NCBI GenBank assembly: GCA_046757585.1
Contig: JBHHYR010000044.1
Coordinates: 1 to 22,210 of the forward strand
Source: JBHHYR01 sp046757585
GTDB lineage: Bacteria > Desulfobacterota > Binatia > HRBIN30
Direction of reading: 5' to 3'
DNA: 22,210 nt
A program made the position numbers and the translations under genes. This document shows, piece by piece, positions 1 to 6,760 of this stretch (within the stretch, counting starts at the first letter, position 1; each line of letters begins with the position of its first letter). Under the pieces are notes generated by a model. It was not told the DNA's origin. It saw only the letters and a list, made by a program, of their open reading frames with translations, and did not search any database.

Positions 1-299
1 TGCGCCCCAGCGCAACGCGCACACCTACGCACACGGCAACGTTGACCCCAACGGCGACCTACACGGCTACCGCCACACGGACTGCAACCCATACCGCACC
101 CCCCACAGCCACCGCCACGGCTACGCGCACGCCGACGGCCACCCGCACCCTCACACACACCCTGCGCCCCAGCGCAACGCGCACACCTACGCACACGGCA
201 ACGTTGACCCCAACGGCCACCTACACGGCTACCGCCACACGGACCGCAACTCCTATGGCGCCCCCCACAGCCACCGCCACGGCTACCCGCACCCCGACG
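1..299 (+). repeat. 162-bp tandem repeat encoding the Thr/Pro stalk
   Basis: The window's first bases recur starting at 163, giving a period of 162 bp (54 codons). The first 55 nt of the two copies are identical, and about 9 mismatches occur over the first 137 nt by hand alignment. The reading frame is preserved. The left copy starts at the window edge, so more copies may lie upstream. Confidence 0.85.
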
Positions 300-1637
300 C
301 TAGGTCCAAGCTCGACACCGGCGCCTGTGGCAACGCGGACGCCAACCCCGAGCGCCAGCAACACTGCGACTCCGACACCAGCACCCACGGGCGGTGCGCC
401 GGAGGGATCAGACCTTGGCAAGCCGCTAGTGATCACCAGCCAGATTGCCGGCAGCGAGAATGTGACCGTTTATTACTTGGGTGGGCCGCAAGTGCTCGAC
501 CATGCACCCCGCCGGATCATCGCCGCGCCACAGCGCCGGCTACGCCGCGTGACCTTCGGGGAGGAAGCGGGTTCGGGCAGCACGCCAGTAGCAGCGATGG
601 GTGACGTCGATGCGGATGGCCAACCCGAGCTCATCGTGCCTCGAGCACGCGGGAAGCGTCTGCGGCGCCATGGTCTGATAGAAATCTTCCGGGTTAGTTC
701 CAGCACGCCCCCGCAGCTGATGGCGCAGCTGCGGACGTTCGGTAAATCGCGAGTGTCGGGTGGACGTCACGTGGTCGTCGGAGACGTTGATCCCGCGCAG
801 CCAGGTGATGAAATCGTCGTAGCGAACGGTAGGAGGCGTCGGGGATCCCCGCAGCTCCGTGTGTTCGGTGGGTTCGATACGGGTGTGCCGCGGCTCCTAG
901 CGCGCTTCGGGACTCTCCGGTTGCCCGCGCCACCGCGGGGCCCGCTCACGCTCGCGCTGGGCAACGTACTCGCGGATGCGGCTTATCCCGGGCAGCAGAT
1001 TGTAATTGGGGACGCACAGGGTGGAATTTGGGTATACAGCATGCGGCAAGGGCGCCTCATCCGGACACGGCACGTGGTGGTATTCTCCGAGGCGCCACGC
1101 ACTTCCGCCCGCCGCCTGGCCGTTGGTGATCTCCTCCCGGACAATGCGGGAGATGAGATCGTGGTCGGGGACGACGGGAGCCGTGGGGATGGGCTGATAC
1201 GGGTAGTCGACGCGCGTCACTCAGCGCTGTTGTTCGAGTTCGAGGCCTTCGAGCGAGGCCAGGCCAGCGCTGGGGTGGAACTTTGGGTGGGGGATGTCAT
1301 TTCCTCGCTGCGAGGAGCCGAGCTCATCGTGGGCGAAGGGCGTGCGGGTGGGGTCCTGCGTGTCTTCACCCTTTCGCAACACGTCCCAACTCATCTTTTT
1401 GATATGCCCGATCCGCTTGGCCGCGCAACCAGCTTGCATCAGCATCTGGCCATCGGTGATTTGCTGCCTGAGATGCCCGGCAACGAAGTCGCTGTGGCCC
1501 AAGCTGATGCGTACTTCCCCGTGCAAGTCTTTCATCTTGACAAGGACGGCGCCACGCTCGCTGACGAGGTTGACGCAACGAGCAACTCAACAGCCCTGAT
1601 GGGAGCGACTGTCGGAACCGTCACGATCGGTCCGTGA
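3..1637 (+). CDS. Thr/Pro-stalk surface protein with six FG-GAP/VCBS-like repeats, 5' end outside window
   Basis: The frame is open from the left edge, so the gene is 5' truncated; the first in-window candidate start (TTG at 42) lies inside the repeat and is not the true start. Counting from that codon, residues 1-118 are almost only Thr, Ala, Pro and Arg (a stalk-like linker). Residues about 125-500 hold six repeats of roughly 50-60 residues, each with a hydrophobic strand, a GDV/GDL turn and an acidic PGDEIVV-like strand (near 187, 247, 306, 361, 416 and 471). This resembles FG-GAP/VCBS beta-propeller blades. Only the first keeps a calcium-loop-like DVDADG. No signal peptide or membrane anchor is visible, because the N-terminus is missing and the C-terminus is plain. 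A secreted or surface binding protein is the likely role; ligand unknown. The 3' end overlaps the convergent neighbour by 17 nt. Confidence 0.8.
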   Translation, partial: RPSATRTPTHTATLTPTATYTATATRTATHTAPPTATATATRTPTATRTLTHTLRPSATRTPTHTATLTPTATYTATATRTATPMAPPTATATATRTPTLGPSSTPAPVATRTPTPSASNTATPTPAPTGGAPEGSDLGKPLVITSQIAGSENVTVYYLGGPQVLDHAPRRIIAAPQRRLRRVTFGEEAGSGSTPVAAMGDVDADGQPELIVPRARGKRLRRHGLIEIFRVSSSTPPQLMAQLRTFGKSRVSGGRHVVVGDVDPAQPGDEIVVANGRRRRGSPQLRVFGGFDTGVPRLLARFGTLRLPAPPRGPLTLALGNVLADAAYPGQQIVIGDAQGGIWVYSMRQGRLIRTRHVVVFSEAPRTSARRLAVGDLLPDNAGDEIVVGDDGSRGDGLIRVVDARHSALLFEFEAFERGQASAGVELWVGDVISSLRGAELIVGEGRAGGVLRVFTLSQHVPTHLFDMPDPLGRATSLHQHLAIGDLLPEMPGNEVAVAQADAYFPVQVFHLDKDGATLADEVDATSNSTALMGATVGTVTIGP

Positions 1638-3219
1638 ACGCTGTAACCGACATTCGCGGCTCAGCCGCGCCGGCTCGCTGGGGCTGCAAGTCGTACAGGT
1701 AGTACGTGTCGTGGCATGAAGCGATGCGCTCGTAGAGCGCATCCACTTGCCTCTGCAGGTCATCACGTTTGAGTTCGTCGCGCCGTACTATCCAATACCG
1801 ACCCCCGCGACGGGCAATCCCGTCGAGCGTACCGGTGCTCAGTTCCTGCGCTCCGTAGCTGAATCCTTTGCGATCCATCCAGGCGAACAGCATCGGTTCG
1901 TTGTGCGCCACCGGCCTTCCGTATTCATCAAACATGGTGCCGCCGTTGGCCACGATTGCCGCCGTGCGAGGCACGTACTGCACGAACTGCAGTGCACAAC
2001 TGCGCATCAGCCGCAAATAGCTGTTCGAGTCCCTGCGGCGGATGAGCACCACCGTCCCGCCCAAGAGGGCCACCATCGTCGCGGCAGCCAGCAGGGAGCC
2101 CAGCTGCTGTTGCCGCCGCGCAAACCACCCTCCAGCGGCGGGAATTGCCCGGCCACGGCCGAATGCGACAACTCCGGCACCCATCAAGAGGCACACCGGT
2201 GGCACAGAGGCGCCGTGGTAATAGAATGACCACCTATCCGCCGAGGTTCCCGCGGTCACGAAGTAGAAGAGCCAGAGCGCGCCGTACCACACGAGTGCGC
2301 GCTCGACGGAACTGTCCCGGCTCCGTATGGCGGCGAACGCCAGCAACCACCCCGCAGGCGTGAGCACGCCGAGCGTTTCCCATTTCAGGAGCCCCAGCAG
2401 AAATCTCGGAGGCACCAGCATTGCCCAGGAGAGAAAATGACTCTCATTCGAGACTCCCAGCGAGTTGCCGTATATGTGCCAGAACCTTGCGGCCCAGAGG
2501 TACCAGGCAAGCGGCGGTAGGAGTGCCAGGGCGGCTGCGGCGTGGACCCTGGGACCCGTGAACGCCCTGACGCCGCGCTTGCGCAAGACGACGTAGGCCA
2601 GGACCAACCCCAGGAAGGCGGCCGTGGACTTCAGCAGTATGGCGGCTCCAGTCGCAGCAGCGGCAGCGAGCAGCAATGCAGGCGTCGGCGTCTCGTCCCA
2701 GCGCCAAATCAGAGTGATGGCAACCAGAGAGAGCAACAACATCGCGGATTCCGGTTGCATGGCGCTGCCCAAATAAATGAGCAGCGGGTTCAGAGCGAAT
2801 GCCGCTGCAGCGAACACGGCACCGGTCGGCGGCAACGCCCGGCGGCACAGCCGGACGAACACAAGCAGACTCAGAATGCTGAACAGCGAGCAGAGCACAC
2901 GAATGAGAACCTCGCGATAGCCTACAAGCCGATAGAGCAAGGCGGCGAGCCAGGGGATCAGCGGAAATTCCATTTCCGCGTACCCCGGAGTGTCCCCTCG
3001 CCAGTCGATCTGGGGGTAGAGAATGTTCAGGCCATCGCGGTAGAAGTTGCGAGCGATCTGCGTGTAATCCGCTTCGTGCCACAAAGCCAGCGAGCGATCG
3101 TCCAGCGGCCGGTCCACGTACAGCGCGCGACCGCCGATCCCGACCAGCACAACGAGCAGGAGCACCACGGCGTGCACGCGGCTCCCACTGCCGCCCTCTG
3201 TGTCAGCGTGCAACGACAA
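1621..3219 (-). CDS. ArnT/PMT-like membrane glycosyltransferase (GT39-type)
   Basis: A 532-residue polytopic membrane protein. It begins with a short hydrophilic N-terminus and a first membrane helix (about 16-35). A first outer loop with acidic residues E49 and D51 (HEADYTQIARNF) follows, the position where PMT/ArnT-type enzymes keep their key acidic residue. Many further helices run to about residue 390, then a soluble C-terminal region of about 140 residues. Family members transfer a sugar from a polyprenyl-phosphate donor to lipid, glycan or protein on the outer face of the cytoplasmic membrane; the substrate cannot be read here. The TTG start at 3219 has a weak ribosome site. A GTG at 3177 has GGGAG 4 nt upstream and is a credible alternative that still leaves the first helix. 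The gene is divergent from the membrane protein at 3305 and convergent with the stalk protein. Confidence 0.8.
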   Translation of the reverse strand: MSLHADTEGGSGSRVHAVVLLLVVLVGIGGRALYVDRPLDDRSLALWHEADYTQIARNFYRDGLNILYPQIDWRGDTPGYAEMEFPLIPWLAALLYRLVGYREVLIRVLCSLFSILSLLVFVRLCRRALPPTGAVFAAAAFALNPLLIYLGSAMQPESAMLLLSLVAITLIWRWDETPTPALLLAAAAATGAAILLKSTAAFLGLVLAYVVLRKRGVRAFTGPRVHAAAALALLPPLAWYLWAARFWHIYGNSLGVSNESHFLSWAMLVPPRFLLGLLKWETLGVLTPAGWLLAFAAIRSRDSSVERALVWYGALWLFYFVTAGTSADRWSFYYHGASVPPVCLLMGAGVVAFGRGRAIPAAGGWFARRQQQLGSLLAAATMVALLGGTVVLIRRRDSNSYLRLMRSCALQFVQYVPRTAAIVANGGTMFDEYGRPVAHNEPMLFAWMDRKGFSYGAQELSTGTLDGIARRGGRYWIVRRDELKRDDLQRQVDALYERIASCHDTYYLYDLQPQRAGAAEPRMSVTAFTDRS

Positions 3220-3293
3220 GTCGCCCCGGTGCGCCCGCGGCGCTGAGCCCTGCTGTGGGGGGTTGCGGTTGACCGTTACGGCGAACCGGCACT

Positions 3294-3297
3294 AAGG
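3294..3297 (+). promoter_or_regulatory. Ribosome binding site (AAGG) for the GTG start at 3305
   Basis: AAGG lies 7 nt upstream of GTG 3305. It supports the GTG as the start of the small membrane protein, which otherwise has no obvious ATG near its first helix. Confidence 0.5.
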
Positions 3298-3304
3298 TCG
3301 CTCT

Positions 3305-4033
3305 GTGTCGAGCGACAGAGTTCCGCCTGTGGTAGTCGCGTTTTTCGCCGCCGATTGCGCCACTGTGTCCGCCTATCTGGTCGATTGGTGGGTTGGAGGT
3401 CTGACCTGGAACCATGGTCTCCGGTGGAAGCTGGCCACACTTTTCGACTTGCACGGACCAGGCACCCTGGTGGTTTGGTACTCTTCGGTGCAACTGTTTT
3501 CCATTGCCTTTCTCTTGGCGATCTTCGCGTACCTCAAGCTTGATGGAAGTGTCAAAGCCTCCTGGCTACTGCCGTTCCTACCGCTCCTGTTCCTGGTGCT
3601 GTCATTCGAGCAGATCGCTGCGCTGCATGAATGGCTCGGCTACAAGCGTGGAGCGTTGTGGGCGGCGATTGCCACCTCCCGCGACTTACCGTACTTGCGG
3701 GATGCCTTGCTGTGGCTCGCCGTGGCCGTGGGAGCGGTAGCGCTCGGGGTGGCATACTCCCTCAAGAGGTACTTGAGCGGGCGAGCAGCCGGCGGCGCCA
3801 AATGTCTGCTTGGAGCGCTCGTCTGCTTTGGCTCCGCCGGCGGAATCGGTGCGCTTGCCGGTCTGCTGCCAGGACATACGACGGCCCGTGTTCTCTTGCT
3901 GGCCCTGCAGGTACTGGGAGAGTTAGTCGGGGTCACCATCATCTTATGGGCCACCCATGACCTCCTCGTTGCACACAACATTGTGCTGACCGCCGAGCCT
4001 TCCCGGCACGACGCTCGCCGAGGCCGGCGCTAA
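3305..4033 (+). CDS. Six-helix integral membrane protein of unknown function
   Basis: A 242-residue protein starting at GTG. Hydrophobic segments fall near 7-29, 57-77, 85-104, 133-153, 165-188 and 195-218, and the C-terminal tail is basic (RHDARRGRR). At the end of the third helix is SFEQIAALHE (residues 100-109), with a second buried acidic residue in LGELVG (E206) in the last helix. From memory this resembles small uncharacterised bacterial membrane proteins that carry an S-x-[DE]-x4-HE motif, but I cannot assign a family. It is the only + strand gene between two - strand blocks, 85 bp from the start of the divergent glycosyltransferase. Its role may be tied to the surrounding surface-glycan genes only by position. 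That it is a real gene is supported by helix pattern, length and ribosome site. Confidence 0.65.
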   Translation: MSSDRVPPVVVAFFAADCATVSAYLVDWWVGGLTWNHGLRWKLATLFDLHGPGTLVVWYSSVQLFSIAFLLAIFAYLKLDGSVKASWLLPFLPLLFLVLSFEQIAALHEWLGYKRGALWAAIATSRDLPYLRDALLWLAVAVGAVALGVAYSLKRYLSGRAAGGAKCLLGALVCFGSAGGIGALAGLLPGHTTARVLLLALQVLGELVGVTIILWATHDLLVAHNIVLTAEPSRHDARRGRR

Positions 4034-4084
4034 GTACTGGCGTTCGGAATTACGGTGACATGCGGATTGCCCCCTCCTTGCCAA

Positions 4085-4213
4085 GCTGGTCATGTCCCCC
4101 CATTTCGCGGCTCTGGACACTGCGGAGCGAACTTCCCCCCTTTGACAAAGCTGCTCATGTCCCACATTTCGTGGCTCTGGACACCCCAGAGCGAAGTTCC
4201 CCCCTTTGAAAAA
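4085..4213 (+). repeat. 65-bp imperfect tandem repeat, two copies
   Basis: Copy 1 (4085-4149) and copy 2 (4150-4213) both run from a GCTG[GC]TCATGTCCC start through ATTTCG[CT]GGCTCTGGACAC to CCCCCCTTTGA[CA]AAA. Copy 2 is one base shorter. The second copy ends inside the CCCCCCTTT...AAAGGGGGG hairpin, so the tandem repeat looks like partial duplication of the left end of that element. Confidence 0.8.
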
Positions 4214-4328
4214 GGGGGGGCAGGGGGGATTTTCTCCCGCCACAGCGGTTCATCGCTCGCTGCGCGACGGTTACCGGCTAGGAACGGAGCGAAGCAAATC
4301 CCCCTCAATCCCCCTTTTTCAAAGGGGG
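4199..4328. repeat. MITE-like fold-back with C-run/G-run hairpins at each end
   Basis: The left hairpin is CCCCCCTTT-GAA-AAAGGGGGG (4199-4219). The right hairpin is CCCCCTTT-TTC-AAAGGGGG (4310-4328). The bases inward of each are also reverse complements: GGGGGGATTTT near 4223-4233 pairs with AAATCCCCCTCA near 4296-4307. The whole 130 bp can therefore fold back on itself around an unrelated core of about 65 bp. No transposase is present. This fits a non-autonomous mobile palindromic repeat of the kind found dispersed in many large bacterial genomes. Confidence 0.65.
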
Positions 4329-4464
4329 AAGCTCAGCCGCTGAAACGGCGGTGTTCAGAAGGCCCAGATGTGGGTAAAGATCAGCTTCGAAAGGAAGGGA
4401 AACCTCGCGGAATCCGTCATCGTATTTGTGAAGAGCGGTGCCGAGCCGAACCCGCCCGGGGGCG

Positions 4465-6027
4465 TTATCCTGCGTTTGCGAGGTGGTCGCCCAGCCGGAG
4501 CGCGAGGGCCGAAAGCGTCAGCGTCGGATTCGCCGCCCCACCTGTCACGAAACAGCCCGTCGTGAGCAGGTACAGATTGGGAACGTCGTGGGTGCGAAGA
4601 TTCGCATCGACGACGCTCGTGGTTGGGTTTCTACCCATCCGCGTCGTTCCCATGTGGTGTCCAGGCCACCATTGACGCGGCGGGAACACTTCGGTGGCGC
4701 CGCACGCCTCCAGAATGTCCGATTGCACCTTCGCCGCCCGTTGCAGCGCGCGATGTGTGTAGTCATCGAACCGGTACGTGACGAGCGGGATTGGGAGGCC
4801 AAAATAGTCCGTCCACAGCGGATCGAGCCCCACGGTGTTGCGCTCGTCTGGGAGTTGGTCTACGCCCGCGCTCACACTCAGATAATGCCCGAATTCCTTC
4901 TGAACCTCGCGCGCGAGTTCGTCACCCCACAAGTTGCTGCGGGCCGCGATCTCCGCCGGAGTGCCGCCTCCGAAATTGTTGATGTTCATGAGAAAAGCGC
5001 CTAGCTCGTCCCGGGCGTGCGTCGCGTAGAACTGAAAGGACTCGCTGCTCTCGAATCCGACCCGGTAGGGGTAGACGTTCTCCTCGATCCGACCCGTGAC
5101 CTGGACGATCGGGTGGTTCATCAGGTGCTTCCCCACCAAGCCGCTGCGATTGGCGAGACCAGCCGGGAACTGTTTGTTGGTCGAGAGCAGGAGGAGGCGC
5201 GGCGTCTCAATCCCGCCGCATGCCACCACGAACACATCCGCTTCATGGGCATGCTCCACACGATCCAGTCCCGCGTAGATCGCCCGCTTGGCTCTGCCGC
5301 GCTCGTCGACTTCGATGCGCAGGGTTGTTGCCCCGGTCGTGATACGCACCCTCCCCGTCTGTTCGGCCGGCGCGGCGTGCGTCACGTCAAACGTCGCCTT
5401 GGCACCGCTGGGACAGACCTCGCAGTATGCACACGCGAGGCACTGGCTCCGGTTTCCATAGGGAACGGAATTCCGGGCCTGCGGCGTGTGATGAAACTCT
5501 ATACCGAGCCGGTCCGTGGTCCGTTTTACGAACTTGTCCGCGTAACTGAACGGAATTGGAGGCATCGGATACGCGCCGCTGCGGTACTCCGCGAACGGAT
5601 TGTCCGCAGCACCTGCCACCCCGATCTCGGCCTCCGCCTGCCCATAGTAGGGCTCGAGCTCCTCGTACCCGATCGGCCAGTCCTCGGCGAGCCCGAACGC
5701 CGACCGCATCTTGAAGTCCGCTTTCAGCATCCGCGGGCAGTTTCCGAGCCAGAGCAGCGTAGTACCTCCAAGCGCCCGCACCCGCTCGAAGTCGAGCGGC
5801 AAGCTCATCTGGCCGTTGTTCCGGAACATTTCCAGGCGCTCCTCGCTCAGGCGATAGGGGTTCACCCCGGTCTTCCCGTTCATCACTTCCAGAAACCGCG
5901 CTTCCTTGTCGCGGGCGCTGAGGCGCGGACCGGACTCGAGCATCGTGACGGAGATCCCTCGGCGAGCAAGGCGCAGGGCCAGCACCGATCCTGCAGCACC
6001 GCCCCCGATCACGCACACGCTGCTCAC
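4465..6027 (-). CDS. GMC-family FAD-dependent dehydrogenase, large subunit
   Basis: A 520-residue glucose-methanol-choline family flavoprotein, expected to oxidise a sugar or alcohol. The FAD-binding GGGAAGS sits at residues 8-14, right at the N-terminus. GMC signatures follow: RALGGTTLLW (84-93), ACGGIETPRLLL (269-280), HHMGTTRMG (457-465, H458 the likely base) and NPTLT (N500 the likely partner). Four cysteines at 196, 199, 202 and 205 (CxxCxxCxxCP) sit where related gluconate/glucose dehydrogenase large subunits have a Cys-rich, possibly iron-sulfur, loop. It has no signal peptide, but the gene lies 10 bp after a Tat-signal small subunit, so export as a complex is likely. The GTG start has AGGAG at 7 nt. 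No cytochrome subunit follows; this is the last gene of the run. Confidence 0.88.
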   Translation of the reverse strand: MSSVCVIGGGAAGSVLALRLARRGISVTMLESGPRLSARDKEARFLEVMNGKTGVNPYRLSEERLEMFRNNGQMSLPLDFERVRALGGTTLLWLGNCPRMLKADFKMRSAFGLAEDWPIGYEELEPYYGQAEAEIGVAGAADNPFAEYRSGAYPMPPIPFSYADKFVKRTTDRLGIEFHHTPQARNSVPYGNRSQCLACAYCEVCPSGAKATFDVTHAAPAEQTGRVRITTGATTLRIEVDERGRAKRAIYAGLDRVEHAHEADVFVVACGGIETPRLLLLSTNKQFPAGLANRSGLVGKHLMNHPIVQVTGRIEENVYPYRVGFESSESFQFYATHARDELGAFLMNINNFGGGTPAEIAARSNLWGDELAREVQKEFGHYLSVSAGVDQLPDERNTVGLDPLWTDYFGLPIPLVTYRFDDYTHRALQRAAKVQSDILEACGATEVFPPRQWWPGHHMGTTRMGRNPTTSVVDANLRTHDVPNLYLLTTGCFVTGGAANPTLTLSALALRLGDHLANAG

Positions 6028-6034
6028 CGGGCAG

Positions 6035-6039
6035 CTCCT
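6035..6039 (-). promoter_or_regulatory. Ribosome binding site (AGGAG) for the GMC dehydrogenase GTG start
   Basis: AGGAG lies 7 nt before GTG 6027 and overlaps the TAG stop of the upstream subunit gene, which indicates coupled translation of the two subunits. Confidence 0.7.
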
Positions 6040-6736
6040 AGCTCAAACGCCGGCCGGCGGGCGCGGGAGGAAACTGGTAGTCGATCAGGTTGCTGCACTC
6101 CCCCGGCCGCCGGGCGTAACCGACGACCTGCCAGCCGAAGGAGCTCGTGTAGAACCTTGCGATCAGAGGCGTCGCGACACTGTGCCAGAGGTGGCGAACC
6201 CTGCGACCGCCTGCGGTGAGATGATAGCGGGGAATTGAGAGAAGCGTTCTCGTCGTGTACGGCTTGAGGAGATCGTTGGCGAGCTGGCGGCGATCCGGCA
6301 TGGCCAACTTGACAAACGGAAGCTTGTAGCCGGTGAAGCTGCGGCGATCGAGGAACGCCACCGCCTCCTGGAATTCGGCCGCCGTGGCTGGTTCGGTTGC
6401 GCGCTCCTCGAGCGTGCGTCGGATGAGCGTATCGGCAGCGGAGCCGCTCGCGGCGAACCCCGAAGGAATGAGTACCTGTCCGAATGCCGCCAAGGTATCA
6501 AGCTGGGGTTCGGACAGTCGTCCTGTACCCCTGCCTGCGTTGTGCTCGGTCGCCGCAGCCCTTTGCAACAGCAGGCGAGCGGGGCCGCGGACCACGACGG
6601 CAACCAGCGCCGTCCCTGCTCCCCCGCCAAGGAACAGGAGGGCGTTCCGGCGGGAGATCTTGCCCCAGCGTCCCGCGGTCTGTCGTTCTTCCGGCGCGCC
6701 CGTGCCGGCCGGTTTTCCACCCGTTCCATCCGTCAT
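6038..6736 (-). CDS. Tat-exported gluconate 2-dehydrogenase subunit 3-like protein
   Basis: A 232-residue protein. A twin-arginine signal SRRNALLFLGGG (28-39) is followed by a hydrophobic stretch to about residue 57. The mature part has the pattern of the gluconate 2-dehydrogenase subunit 3 family (small partner of GMC dehydrogenases): LDTLAAFGQVLIP near 79-91, and a C-terminal FGWQVVGYARRPGECSN-like stretch. In this family the small subunit carries the Tat signal and brings the folded FAD subunit across the membrane, which fits the neighbour starting 10 bp downstream. The ATG start at 6736 has no strong ribosome site; it lies 24 bp after the stop of the nucleoside hydrolase gene. The exported complex would act in the periplasm or outside the cytoplasmic membrane. 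Confidence 0.82.
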   Translation of the reverse strand: MTDGTGGKPAGTGAPEERQTAGRWGKISRRNALLFLGGGAGTALVAVVVRGPARLLLQRAAATEHNAGRGTGRLSEPQLDTLAAFGQVLIPSGFAASGSAADTLIRRTLEERATEPATAAEFQEAVAFLDRRSFTGYKLPFVKLAMPDRRQLANDLLKPYTTRTLLSIPRYHLTAGGRRVRHLWHSVATPLIARFYTSSFGWQVVGYARRPGECSNLIDYQFPPAPAGRRLS

Positions 6737-6760
6737 CGCAGTCAGAATTCCGCGCCTTCG

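Larger units (their letters stand above)
4034..4464. other. Gene-free region between convergent genes, filled by repeats
   Basis: The 431 bp between the membrane protein and the 3' end of the GMC dehydrogenase gene contain no convincing coding region. Open frames here translate the repeats into peptides such as PPFSKGG, a common artefact. Contents are a 65-bp tandem repeat, two C-run/G-run hairpins in inverted orientation, and about 130 bp of unremarkable sequence. The hairpins could also stop transcription from both sides, but neither is followed by a clear T-run. Confidence 0.7.

Noticed and set aside
3269..3298. Possible promoter TTGACC - 18 nt - TAAGGT before the membrane protein
   Set aside because: The -10 match is poor and it overlaps the ribosome binding site only 6 nt from the start codon.
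4199..4219. Classic intrinsic terminator for the + strand membrane protein gene
   Set aside because: The stem is strong but is followed by GCAGGGGGG rather than a T-run, and the structure is better explained as part of the repeat element.
4055..4675. Open + strand frame of 206 codons across the repeat region
   Set aside because: Its translation is the C-run/G-run repeat read as PPFEKGG-like peptides, then the reverse of the GMC gene; there is no domain or ribosome site.
5017..6219. Long + strand open frame (about 400 codons) opposite the GMC gene
   Set aside because: It is antisense to conserved FAD motifs, with Arg/Pro/His-rich shadow composition.
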